From NCBI GenBank assembly GCA_018971305.1, contig JAGXBC010000006.1:1-39849 (forward strand): a stretch of 39,849 nucleotides of DNA, read 5' to 3'. The translations under genes were made by a program, and so were the position numbers. Numbering within the stretch: the stretch's first letter is position 1; each line of letters begins with the position of its first letter. The DNA is from Patescibacteria group bacterium. Its GTDB lineage: Bacteria > Patescibacteriota > Minisyncoccia > UBA6257 > 2-01-FULL-56-20. This document shows positions 5,207-12,593 of this stretch, in pieces. Below the pieces are notes generated by a model that was given only the letters and a program-made list of their open reading frames with translations, had not been told where the DNA came from and did no database searches.

Positions 5207-6780
5207 AAAAAACAGAAATACTACATGGGCAGAAAGCGCGTGCAAAAATACTTGCTGGCGTCAATAAGATGGCCGATACGGTCACAATCACGTTAGGATT
5301 AAAAGGCCGAAACGTGGCAATCGCTATGCAGGACTTCCAGGGCAACATATACAAACGAGACAATATCCACGATGGTGTACGAGTAAGTAAAGCCATAGAC
5401 CTGCCGGACGAATTTGAGAACATGGGGGCGGCCATTATGCGTGAGGCTGCCGAGAAAACGGTCATGGAGGTCGGTGATGGCACAACGGTAACGATTCTCC
5501 TTAGCCAGGCACTTTATCAAGAGGCAAATAAAGCAATAGCCACAGGATCAGACCCTGTTGAGATACGGGAAGGATTAGAAAAAGCGGCTGACACGCTTGT
5601 AGGGGCTCTGGGAAAATATGCAATCCCTGTAAAATCGCACGATCAAGCTAAACATATCGCAACCATATCATGTCAGGATCCCCAAATTGGTGAAATGATA
5701 GCGGATACCCTTTATAAAATAGGCGCTGAAGGAGTCGCCACCATAGAGGAATCCAAAAATAATGAAACTACTGTTGACTATCAGACAGGTATGCAGCTTG
5801 AGAAAGGATATTACCATCCATACTTCATTACCGATCAGGAAACAGAATCGGCAGTATTGGAAAATCCTTATATCCTTCTTACTGATAAACACCTTATGAG
5901 CTTGGAGCCTCTCGAGAAGCTCTTGACCGAAGTATACAACCGTCATGCGGCCATCGTATTTGTGTGTGCGTCATTTTCAGGTGTAACGATTCCCCTCTTA
6001 TTGCAAAATAAAATGGGAGGAAAACTCAACTGTCTCGCTATACAAGCTCCCTCCTTTGGAGAAAACCAACAAGCAACCCTTGAGGATATCGCGACTCTTA
6101 CTGGCGGCAAGTTTATTGCAGAGGGTACCGGCATGGACTTAAAAGATATAACTCTCAAAGAATTAGGCCGTGCCGACTATGTGACAGCAAATAAAAACTC
6201 ATCATTGATTGTAGGTGGCAAAGGCAACACAAAAGATATAGAGCTACGGGTAGAAAAAATAAAAAGTCAGATTGAAACACAGGATGATGAGTTCAAAAAA
6301 GAAAAACTCCGTGAGCGATTGGGCAAACTCACGAACGGTATTGCAGTCATACACGTTGGCGGGTACACGGAGATTGAAATGAAAGACCGCAAAGAAAAAA
6401 TTATTGATGCTGTATCAGCTACGCGCGCCGCAATGAAAAAGGGGATAGTGCCAGGTGGAGAAATTATTTATCTCAAGCTCCGCGAAATGCTTGGTAACTC
6501 AATAGCTGAGCGTATTATGTATAAAGTTCTTGAGCGCCCATTTAATAAGCTGGTAGAAAATGCTGGTCTCGACAGCGGACAGATGCGTGAACGTCTACGA
6601 AATGTGACTACAAAAAATGCCGGTGTTGATCTTCGAGATAACAAAATAAAAGACATGGTGAAAGCGGGGATTATTGATCCCCTGTTAGTTGTAGAGAGCG
6701 CATTGTATAATAGCGTTAGTGTAGCAAATGCCTTAATACTCACTGAGGCTATTATCGTGCCAAAAGTTGACAAAAAGTGA
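5203..6780 (+). CDS. groEL: GroEL-like chaperonin (Hsp60)
   Basis: A full-length 525-residue group I chaperonin subunit. The ATPase signatures are present: TLGLKGRNV at residues 30-38, HDGVRV with Asp57 (E. coli Asp52), VGDGTT at 90-95 with Asp92 (Asp87), and IDAVSATRAA with Asp402 (Asp398), followed by GIVPGGE. The apical domain keeps GMQLEKGYYHPYF (aromatic residues that contact GroES and substrate) and the FGENQQATLEDIATLTGG helix region. Departures: the usual Pro33 of TLGPKG is Leu, the equatorial stem loop is about three residues longer, and the C-terminal Gly-Gly-Met tail is missing. It probably folds phage capsid or tail proteins in the host cytoplasm. It follows the GroES-like gene with an ATGA overlap and lies just before the packaging and head genes. 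Confidence 0.95.
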   Translation: MKKTEILHGQKARAKILAGVNKMADTVTITLGLKGRNVAIAMQDFQGNIYKRDNIHDGVRVSKAIDLPDEFENMGAAIMREAAEKTVMEVGDGTTVTILLSQALYQEANKAIATGSDPVEIREGLEKAADTLVGALGKYAIPVKSHDQAKHIATISCQDPQIGEMIADTLYKIGAEGVATIEESKNNETTVDYQTGMQLEKGYYHPYFITDQETESAVLENPYILLTDKHLMSLEPLEKLLTEVYNRHAAIVFVCASFSGVTIPLLLQNKMGGKLNCLAIQAPSFGENQQATLEDIATLTGGKFIAEGTGMDLKDITLKELGRADYVTANKNSSLIVGGKGNTKDIELRVEKIKSQIETQDDEFKKEKLRERLGKLTNGIAVIHVGGYTEIEMKDRKEKIIDAVSATRAAMKKGIVPGGEIIYLKLREMLGNSIAERIMYKVLERPFNKLVENAGLDSGQMRERLRNVTTKNAGVDLRDNKIKDMVKAGIIDPLLVVESALYNSVSVANALILTEAIIVPKVDKK

Positions 6781-6796
6781 TTGGAGGTGAGATAGT

Positions 6797-6880
6797 ATGT
6801 TTGGTAAAAAAAGTTCAAAAGGATCGAAGAAAAGCTCAAAGCATTCTTCAAAAAAAAGTTCCAAAAAAAGCTCAAAGTAA
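6797..6880 (+). CDS. 27-residue Ser/Lys repeat peptide downstream of GroEL
   Basis: A tiny protein starting MFGKKSSKGSKK and then made of KSS and KKSS repeats only. It has an excellent GGAGGT site eight bases before the ATG, better than most genes here, and lies 16 bases after the GroEL stop. The composition (about half Lys, half Ser) is that of a disordered nucleic-acid-binding or phosphorylatable tail. Function unknown. It could be a DNA-condensing peptide or a chaperonin accessory; only the strong ribosome site argues that it is translated. Confidence 0.6.
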   Translation: MFGKKSSKGSKKSSKHSSKKSSKKSSK

Positions 6881-6883
6881 CCT

Positions 6884-7207
6884 ATGATTTGTCCTAGCTG
6901 CCACTTAGGCACAGCGCAGATTGACAAACGACTTGGTGTACTGCCGTGTCGTTTGTGCATTAAACGCCATAGAAACCTTCGGCGTTCTTCCTTACCCCCA
7001 GAGTTCACCAGCGATTCAATAAAACAACAGCGAAAAATGTATCGAAAAGACATTTTGCCTATCCATAATCGCGGCCAGCTTGATAAAGGTTGGCTTGACC
7101 GCTATGGTGCCAAAAAGGCAAAGCAACGAGGTTTTACTGATGAAGAAATAAAAAACGCTCGGTATGTATGGGACGGGGTAGATGAATACTACCCCTCACA
7201 CGTATGA
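6884..7207 (+). CDS. 107-residue zinc-finger hypothetical protein
   Basis: An N-terminal CPSC (residues 3-6) and CRLC (near residues 22-25) form a zinc knuckle or ribbon. A basic middle (KRHRNLRRSS) follows, then a helical C-terminus with GWLDRYGAKKAKQRGFTDEEI. The metal site plus basic patch suggest nucleic-acid binding. The stop overlaps the next start (ATGA). Position between chaperonin and terminase genes does not reveal its role. Confidence 0.7.
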   Translation: MICPSCHLGTAQIDKRLGVLPCRLCIKRHRNLRRSSLPPEFTSDSIKQQRKMYRKDILPIHNRGQLDKGWLDRYGAKKAKQRGFTDEEIKNARYVWDGVDEYYPSHV

Positions 7208-7464
7208 TTTGGCAACCTACATGGAAAAAAGGTGAGATAATACGCAATATACTAAACGGAAAGCCAGTCATGGTGGTACATATTTATTCCCTCGGTATAA
7301 ACTCTTCAATCACCGAAGTAGTGGATTTGGAAAGTAAGGATAGCCCTACACCGGCACTCTACATTACTCAAGCATATTACGATCAATGGGTGCACGATCA
7401 GGATATGACCCCCAAAGAAACTACTAATGGTGTAGAATGGATACATAACCCAGTACGACTATGA
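7204..7464 (+). CDS. 86-residue hypothetical protein
   Basis: A beta-rich small protein (begins MIWQPTWKKGEIIRNIL) without recognisable motifs. It overlaps both neighbours by four bases as ATGA, so it is part of a tightly coupled translation unit. It appears soluble, with no membrane segment. No function is proposed. Confidence 0.7.
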   Translation: MIWQPTWKKGEIIRNILNGKPVMVVHIYSLGINSSITEVVDLESKDSPTPALYITQAYYDQWVHDQDMTPKETTNGVEWIHNPVRL

Positions 7465-7766
7465 CAGACTTTTTTCTAGTATTTGGCACAATTTTAGGTA
7501 TAGCAATCGGTTTCTATTTTGGTTTGCGAATTAATGTAGAAGAAATCAGAAAAGACAAAAAACACATTGCCGATATAATCACGAATGCCCTCGATCAGGT
7601 TGACAGTGATTTACAGGTAGGAGTTTTGCGCCGACCCAGCGCACATGAGGTATTTTTACGGAACGAAGACGATAAGAAAAAGGCATCAAAAAAAGCCATG
7701 AAAGAAACACTTGATACCATACCAGAGCTTAAAAAAGCGAGAGAGGCAGCGGCCAAGCAAAAATAA
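7461..7766 (+). CDS. 101-residue membrane-anchored protein with charged helical tail
   Basis: The N-terminal segment FFLVFGTILGIAIGFYFGLRI (residues 3-23, one membrane helix) is followed by a Lys/Asp/Glu-rich region of about 75 residues, probably cytoplasmic helices. The topology resembles small spanin- or scaffold-type anchors, but no lipobox or partner gene is present. Start coupled to the upstream gene by ATGA. Confidence 0.65.
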   Translation: MTDFFLVFGTILGIAIGFYFGLRINVEEIRKDKKHIADIITNALDQVDSDLQVGVLRRPSAHEVFLRNEDDKKKASKKAMKETLDTIPELKKAREAAAKQK

Positions 7767-7767
7767 T

Positions 7768-7956
7768 ATGTACTGTTTCCATTACCGTGTTGAAAATCCA
7801 TTGAGCAAATTTCACCACCATAACCAGAGGTTTGCAATCGCGTGCATACCATACGTCAACACAAAAAAGGAAAAGCAAAAAGATGGAAAGACTATTGATG
7901 TAGAAGAAAAAGGTTTTATGTGCCCACGATGTCTTAAAGTTTATCGAAGTAACTAA
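7768..7956 (+). CDS. 62-residue His/Cys-rich zinc-binding protein
   Basis: The ATG at 7768 begins two bases after the preceding stop; a longer in-frame extension overlaps the previous gene and is less likely. The protein has a His cluster (FHHHNQRF) and a C-terminal CPRC knuckle with an additional Cys-x-Ile-Pro further upstream, so one zinc could be bound. Function unknown. Confidence 0.65.
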   Translation: MYCFHYRVENPLSKFHHHNQRFAIACIPYVNTKKEKQKDGKTIDVEEKGFMCPRCLKVYRSN

Positions 7957-8079
7957 ATGAGAACAACAGTATACTACCAATCAGAGCGTACGTGCCCAAA
8001 ATGCAGGGATAAATTCATGTCGGACATATACACACTATGCCCGAAGTGCCGAAAGCCAAAAACGGGAAAAAAGCGGTAA
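7957..8079 (+). CDS. 40-residue zinc-ribbon microprotein
   Basis: It starts at the base after the previous stop. Two CPKC motifs 14 residues apart (near residues 13-16 and 29-32) make a compact zinc ribbon with a Lys/Arg-rich tail. It is one of about ten such tiny metal-binding proteins in this genome. Confidence 0.65.
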   Translation: MRTTVYYQSERTCPKCRDKFMSDIYTLCPKCRKPKTGKKR

Positions 8080-8089
8080 TAATTCTCCC

Positions 8090-8174
8090 TCTCCCCTACT
8101 CTATCGACACACTCCCCCTCTCCCCTCTTTTGAGGCTAATTATGCCGTACGAGTATAATAGGGGATAGGGGAGA
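8090..8174 (+). promoter_or_regulatory. two CU-rich boxes complementary to the terminase Shine-Dalgarno, with promoter
   Basis: TCTCCCCTA (8090-8098) is a perfect 9-base complement of TAGGGGAGA (8166-8174), which contains the ribosome site of the small terminase gene. A second box (8119-8126) matches 8 bases of the same target. A promoter TTGAGG (8130-8135), 18 bases, TATAAT (8154-8159) would give mRNA lacking both boxes. Only read-through RNA from upstream could therefore fold back on the ribosome site. Confidence 0.5.
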
Positions 8175-8179
8175 CTACT

Positions 8180-8596
8180 ATGGCTCACGCAGGAGGAAGA
8201 CCAGTCAAATACAAAACCGTTGAAGAACTCCAAAAAGCTATTGATGAGTATTTTGCATTTTGTGACGCGCGTACTAAAAAGATATGGGATGATGACAAAC
8301 AAAAAGAAATCATGGTTTCTTATCCCGCACCTTATACCATGCACGGACTAGCCAGAGCTATGGGAATTGATCGGGATACACTTATAAATTATTCTCATAA
8401 AGAAGAGTTTTTCGGCGCTATAAAAGCCGCACGGCAAAAAGTAGCTGAAGATGTCGAAACACGACTCATGGATGGCAAGGCACAGGCAGGTGCTATATTC
8501 AACCTAAAAAATAACTTTGGCTGGAAGGATGAGCAAAAGCACGACATTGAAGGAGGATTGGAGGTAGTATTCCGCCGTGGTAAAACGAAAGATTGA
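8180..8596 (+). CDS. terS: terminase small subunit
   Basis: A 138-residue DNA-recognition subunit of the packaging motor. It begins MAHAGGRPVKYKTVEELQKAI, the usual start of this family. A helix-turn-helix follows (YTMHGLARAMGIDRDTLINY, about residues 52-71), then a helical oligomerisation region (AARQKVAEDVETRLMDG) and the typical NLKNNFGWKDEQ segment. It has a GGGGAG ribosome site. It overlaps the large subunit start by 20 bases, the classic terS-terL arrangement. Confidence 0.92.
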   Translation: MAHAGGRPVKYKTVEELQKAIDEYFAFCDARTKKIWDDDKQKEIMVSYPAPYTMHGLARAMGIDRDTLINYSHKEEFFGAIKAARQKVAEDVETRLMDGKAQAGAIFNLKNNFGWKDEQKHDIEGGLEVVFRRGKTKD

Positions 8597-9938
8597 AATT
8601 GACACATTTTACCCAAGTGGGCCACACCCAGGTCAACAGAAAGTATTGGAAGCCCTGGATAATGGCGTGCGATTTGTACAACTGCGTGCTGGACGCAAAT
8701 GGCGTAAAACCTCACTTATCATTTCTTGGTTATTCGAAAAGGCATTTGAAACAGGACTCGTCTGTCCGTATATTGCACCAAACCGCGTGCAAGCCAAAAA
8801 CATTGCATGGGATGACCATATCAATAGACTCTTAAACCACTTCACTGCACAAGGGCTTCCCTACAAAGCAAATGAAAGCGAACTATCAATTACATTTCCC
8901 AATGGCGGCAAAGTGCAGCTTCTTGGCGTAGAAAACAAAAACTCTCTTCGTGGTATATCAAACTGGGGGGCAGTGGGCGGTGATGAGTATGACGACTGGG
9001 AAGAAGATATTTACTCTGATATTATCCGGCCCAACCTAATTACCTATCATGCACCAATTATCTTAGGTGGTACGCCCAATGGGTTTCGAAACCTCTACCA
9101 TATTGAAAACATGAAGGATGAGAAAGGCAGTCACATATTCCAATCATTTCACTTTACGACCATGGACAACCCAGACATTCCCAAAGAAGAACTCGCAAGC
9201 CTTATTAGCGAATATAAATCCATGGGCATGGGCTCCTATCGACAGGAAATACTGGCCGAGTACGAAAAGCCCGAGGGCGTGGTATATGACGAGTGGGACA
9301 TGAAGCAATATATACCCTTCTGGTATGACGAAAACCTGCCGCTGCACCTGTCGTGGGACTTCGGGGTAAATGACCCCACGGTCGTCCTGTTTATACAGCC
9401 CAACGGCAGCGAGCTGCGTATAGTGGATTACATCGAGGCGTCCAATGCAAACTTAGAGTACTTTGTCGAGGAGATAGATAAGAAGGGATACAAAAAACCA
9501 TCGTTCGAAGCCGGCGACATTTCGGGCCGGGCGCGGTCGCTCATTACAGGGAAAAGCCCCATATCGCTGCTGCGCGAGCTGGGCCACGATGTACGCAGTA
9601 TGCCTATACCCGATATAGAACAGCAGATACGCAACGCCCATACCTACGTCCCGAACCTGTGGGTATCAAGTGCAAAGGCCGAACGCTTCCGCGACTGCAT
9701 ACTGAACTACCACTACCCGGAGAAGTCGACCACACTGGTAAACCAAGACAACGAACAACCAGTCCACGACGAGTACAGCCATGCCCTCCGGGCGTTCGAG
9801 TACTACTGCTGGAACCTCAAGCACGGGAGAGTGGGGGCTGTGCATGAACGGCTGGCAGATAAGCACTCACCCAGCCCGAGCGCCGAGTTCTTTAGGGGGC
9901 AGCAGGTCGGGCTGGATATAGATAAGTTTAAGCATTGA
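8577..9938 (+). CDS. terL: terminase large subunit (packaging ATPase and nuclease)
   Basis: The 453-residue motor protein has an N-terminal ATPase and a C-terminal RNase H-like nuclease. Walker A is AGRKWRKTS (residues 38-46), unusual in having Arg where the last Gly of GKT normally stands. Walker B is GGDEYDDW (Asp136, Glu137), and the coupling motif is GGTPNG. Nuclease acidic residues include Asp261 in WDFGVNDP, the GDISG segment and DEYSHALRA near the C-terminus. It starts with GTG inside terS. Base and codon use change near 9240 (about residue 222): CTG, GCG and CGC codons become common in the nuclease half. The stop is directly followed by a tRNA gene. Confidence 0.93.
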   Translation: MVKRKIEIDTFYPSGPHPGQQKVLEALDNGVRFVQLRAGRKWRKTSLIISWLFEKAFETGLVCPYIAPNRVQAKNIAWDDHINRLLNHFTAQGLPYKANESELSITFPNGGKVQLLGVENKNSLRGISNWGAVGGDEYDDWEEDIYSDIIRPNLITYHAPIILGGTPNGFRNLYHIENMKDEKGSHIFQSFHFTTMDNPDIPKEELASLISEYKSMGMGSYRQEILAEYEKPEGVVYDEWDMKQYIPFWYDENLPLHLSWDFGVNDPTVVLFIQPNGSELRIVDYIEASNANLEYFVEEIDKKGYKKPSFEAGDISGRARSLITGKSPISLLRELGHDVRSMPIPDIEQQIRNAHTYVPNLWVSSAKAERFRDCILNYHYPEKSTTLVNQDNEQPVHDEYSHALRAFEYYCWNLKHGRVGAVHERLADKHSPSPSAEFFRGQQVGLDIDKFKH

Positions 9939-10011
9939 TCCCGCGTAGCACATTTGGTCGTGCAACGTCCCGTTAAGGCGGAGAACGGAGGTTCGAGTCC
10001 TCCCGCGGGAG
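9939..10011 (+). tRNA. tRNA-Asn (anticodon GUU)
   Basis: A 73-base cloverleaf: perfect 7-bp acceptor stem (TCCCGCG/CGCGGGA), 4-bp D stem (GCAC/GTGC) with GG in its loop, a weak anticodon stem (four of five pairs, one G-U), loop CCGTTAA with anticodon GTT, 5-base variable loop, and a perfect T stem with TTCGAGT. Discriminator base is G, as expected for Asn. CCA is not encoded. Position 33 is C where U is nearly universal, so decoding may be impaired. It begins at the base after the terL stop. Confidence 0.85.
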
Positions 10012-10027
10012 CACTATAGAGATTGTC

Positions 10028-10033
10028 TATAAT
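10028..10033 (+). promoter_or_regulatory. -10 promoter element six bases before a start codon
   Basis: TATAAT lies between the tRNA and the zinc-ribbon gene, with AGAGGT as the only six bases before the ATG at 10040. The message would start at about the A of the ATG (leaderless). If transcription started a few bases earlier, AGAGGT could act as a Shine-Dalgarno. Confidence 0.6.
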
Positions 10034-10039
10034 AGAGGT

Positions 10040-10492
10040 ATGAAGATAACGGTCAAAAACCAAGAGAAGGAAATACTGGTACAGACGGTAAGCCTTCAGA
10101 AAAACAAGTTTGACCCCACCAACCTGTACCTGTTCCGCTGCCCGTACTGCGGCACGGCAATCACGCAGATACAGGGGCTGGTGAATAAGATAGTGGCGGG
10201 GGTGGAGCCAACGGAGAACGTGATAGTCGTCCACCAGTGTGCTACCTGCAAACGCCTCTATACCTTCCAGACCCTCGAGTACCCCGATATACGCGAAACG
10301 AAGGTCATGCTGGTTAACTCGCTGGGGGCCATGTCTACCTTCCGCTGTTATATATGTCGCACACCGCTGGTCGAGTTTCGTGGTGACAAGGTTATACGCA
10401 TCAGCGATATGAGCATGGTGCATATACCCAGTCATATACCATGTCCCAATGATGGGTGCCCCGGCATCTATTATTTTCAGGACGTGCTATAA
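10040..10492 (+). CDS. 150-residue double zinc-ribbon protein
   Basis: Two ribbon modules are visible: CPYCGTAI with CATCKRLYTF in the first half (about residues 34-77) and CYICRTPL with CPNDGCPGIYYF in the second (about residues 103-147). The tandem rubredoxin-like layout suggests a structural or nucleic-acid-binding metal protein. It sits between terminase and portal, so a packaging or head role is possible from position only. Its stop codon overlaps the -10 of the portal promoter. No named family recognised. Confidence 0.7.
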   Translation: MKITVKNQEKEILVQTVSLQKNKFDPTNLYLFRCPYCGTAITQIQGLVNKIVAGVEPTENVIVVHQCATCKRLYTFQTLEYPDIRETKVMLVNSLGAMSTFRCYICRTPLVEFRGDKVIRISDMSMVHIPSHIPCPNDGCPGIYYFQDVL

Positions 10493-10531
10493 TAAACTAC
10501 ACCACTTAGGCGACCCGCGAGTGGCTTTTTT
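10485..10531 (+). promoter_or_regulatory. promoter, hairpin and U-tract cassette before the portal gene
   Basis: TGC-TATAAT (10485-10493) is an extended -10. The predicted leader of about 32 bases folds into a hairpin (CCACT 10502-10506 with AGTGG 10520-10524, inner GCG/CGC pairs) followed by six T that run directly into the ATG at 10532. There is no Shine-Dalgarno. Confidence 0.65.
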
Positions 10532-12592
10532 ATGGCAGAATCAGATTTTCATGTTCCAATGCAAGGCAGCTTCCACGATGCCCACACGCCTCCACTGGTG
10601 GCAGAGGAAGGGCTTGAGTCCGAGCTGCTTGACCCGCTATCGCTGGATATCCCCGATGATGAACTGATCGACATCATAGACACGCGCATACAGGAAACGC
10701 GCAACTTCTATAAAAATACGATGGACTTGTACAACCGCAGGCTGACCAATGAGGTGTACTACTTCGGCAAGCAGATCATCGAAAAGGAAAAGGCGCACCT
10801 CCTGAAAGATTACGAATCACGATATAAAGACAATGCCATTTTCGAGATAGAGGCAACCCTCAAGCCGCTGGCAATGAGCAGGCTTCCTGACTTACTGGTA
10901 ACGCCCGGCAATGACAGCCAAGACGCAAAGCTGATGTCGCAGGAGCTATCCAAGGCCATAGACACACAGGTAAAGAATAGGGAGAACCGGCTGGTGCTGG
11001 GCCTCGCCTTCAAGCACCGTCCTGTGTACTTCGCCGGTGTTATAAAAGCGGTATGGGATCCAGAGATTGATGACTACCGCTTCCTCTGTATACACCCCGA
11101 TATGATTGACGTCGACTGCTATGCCCCCACCAACAATGCGGACGACATGGAGATCGTGAGCCAGATTATCCCCATCACTATAAAGGAAGTCTTCATGCGC
11201 TTCCCCAAGGCGAAGGATAAGTTCATCGCGGAGCTGCAGACCAAGGGAATAAACATCAACCCCGATAAGCCGTGGGAGAACGAAGCTACTAAGATAAAGA
11301 TACGCGAAACGTGGTTTACATGGTACAAAAAGGCAAAGGAAAAAGACGAGTACGAACGGGTCGAGGGCGTCATGTGGAAATACGAAAAGTGTCTGCTCAA
11401 AAAGATGAAAAACCCCAACTTCGACTACGAAGGGGAGGACAGATACTTTACCTATGTCGAGGGGAAGAAGCAGGAGCTGACCGTCGATCAGGAGATGCAG
11501 ATTATCGCGCTAGGCGTTATGCCGCCCGATGTACAGACGGAGAAGGTATACCACAATTACTTCCGCAGGCCGCGCAAACCCTTCTACTTCATGGGATACG
11601 ACCAGTGGGGAAAGCAGCCGCTGGATGAAACGAGCGAGCTGGAGCAGAACATACACCTTGAGCGCGCACTGGATAAGCGGGGCAAGCAGATAGAGGAAAC
11701 ACTGGATAACCGCGGGCACCACGTCTGGAGCAAGGAGTCAGGTCTAAAAAGTGGCGATGTGCAGGGCATGGATATGAACGACCCCGATGTCGATGTCATC
11801 GTGGACGGCGATGTCAATAAGGTACATAAGTATATAGAGCCGGCCCGCCCGACCCCCGATGAGTTTTCGGATATGGAATCAATCCGCAACCGTATGTATG
11901 GCATAGCAGGGGCCAATGCGGTACGCGGACAGATACAGACGCAGGTCGCCACCACCAACCAAATCGCACGCGAGGCAGACTTCACCCGTGCCGATGATCT
12001 GGTAGAGGACACCATCAATGGTGCCGCAGAGTGGATGGGGGATTGGGCGCTGCAGTTTATAAAGCTGCGCTACACCAAAGACCACTTCCGTGAAATCCTC
12101 GGCGTAGCCGGGGATATCGTCTATGTGAAGCTCAACCGCAATATGGTACGCGATGGCATGATTATAAAGATTAAAGCATCGGGAACGGATAAACTGAAAG
12201 CCCAGAACAACGCAATAGATATGGCGAAGCTCAAGATGATTGACCCCGTGCAGTTCTTCAGGGATATGGGACTTCCCGACCCCGAGGGACGCGCAAAGCA
12301 GCTGATGATGTGGATGAGCGACCCCAATACCTACATGATGCAATACGTGCTGGGTCTGGAAACCTCAGAGGATATGGCAAATAAGCTGATACAGGATAGC
12401 GCAACAGGAGGCGCCGGAGCGCCACCCGCACCACCGGCCCCACCCGCACCTGCACCTATGGCGCCCCCAGCACCACCGGCACCAAGCCCCGGACTAATGG
12501 GTGCGCCCGTAGCACCAACGCCAACCAATACGGCAGCCGTACCCGCTATGCCCCCGGCAGGTGCGCCGGTAGGAAGTCCACGGGGACTATGA
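10532..12592 (+). CDS. portal protein
   Basis: A 686-residue ring-forming portal through which DNA enters and leaves the capsid. Position directly after terminase, size, the helical N-terminal region (DTRIQETRNFYKNTMDLYNR) and the central beta-sheet and stem sequence with DPEIDDYRFLCIHPDMIDVD are typical of long podovirus/P22-like portals. The last 80 residues are a low-complexity Pro/Ala/Met tail (APPAPPAPAPMAPP type), probably disordered. The start follows the hairpin U-tract with no Shine-Dalgarno; the MAESDF N-terminus is reasonable for a virion protein. Confidence 0.85.
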   Translation: MAESDFHVPMQGSFHDAHTPPLVAEEGLESELLDPLSLDIPDDELIDIIDTRIQETRNFYKNTMDLYNRRLTNEVYYFGKQIIEKEKAHLLKDYESRYKDNAIFEIEATLKPLAMSRLPDLLVTPGNDSQDAKLMSQELSKAIDTQVKNRENRLVLGLAFKHRPVYFAGVIKAVWDPEIDDYRFLCIHPDMIDVDCYAPTNNADDMEIVSQIIPITIKEVFMRFPKAKDKFIAELQTKGININPDKPWENEATKIKIRETWFTWYKKAKEKDEYERVEGVMWKYEKCLLKKMKNPNFDYEGEDRYFTYVEGKKQELTVDQEMQIIALGVMPPDVQTEKVYHNYFRRPRKPFYFMGYDQWGKQPLDETSELEQNIHLERALDKRGKQIEETLDNRGHHVWSKESGLKSGDVQGMDMNDPDVDVIVDGDVNKVHKYIEPARPTPDEFSDMESIRNRMYGIAGANAVRGQIQTQVATTNQIAREADFTRADDLVEDTINGAAEWMGDWALQFIKLRYTKDHFREILGVAGDIVYVKLNRNMVRDGMIIKIKASGTDKLKAQNNAIDMAKLKMIDPVQFFRDMGLPDPEGRAKQLMMWMSDPNTYMMQYVLGLETSEDMANKLIQDSATGGAGAPPAPPAPPAPAPMAPPAPPAPSPGLMGAPVAPTPTNTAAVPAMPPAGAPVGSPRGL

Positions 12593-12593
12593 T

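Noticed and set aside
6770-6886. A -1 frameshift extending GroEL into the following frame
   Set aside because: The -1 frame is open past the GroEL stop to about 6886, but the slippery sequence is only C AAA AAG and there is no stimulatory structure. The separate Ser/Lys frame with a strong Shine-Dalgarno explains the region better.
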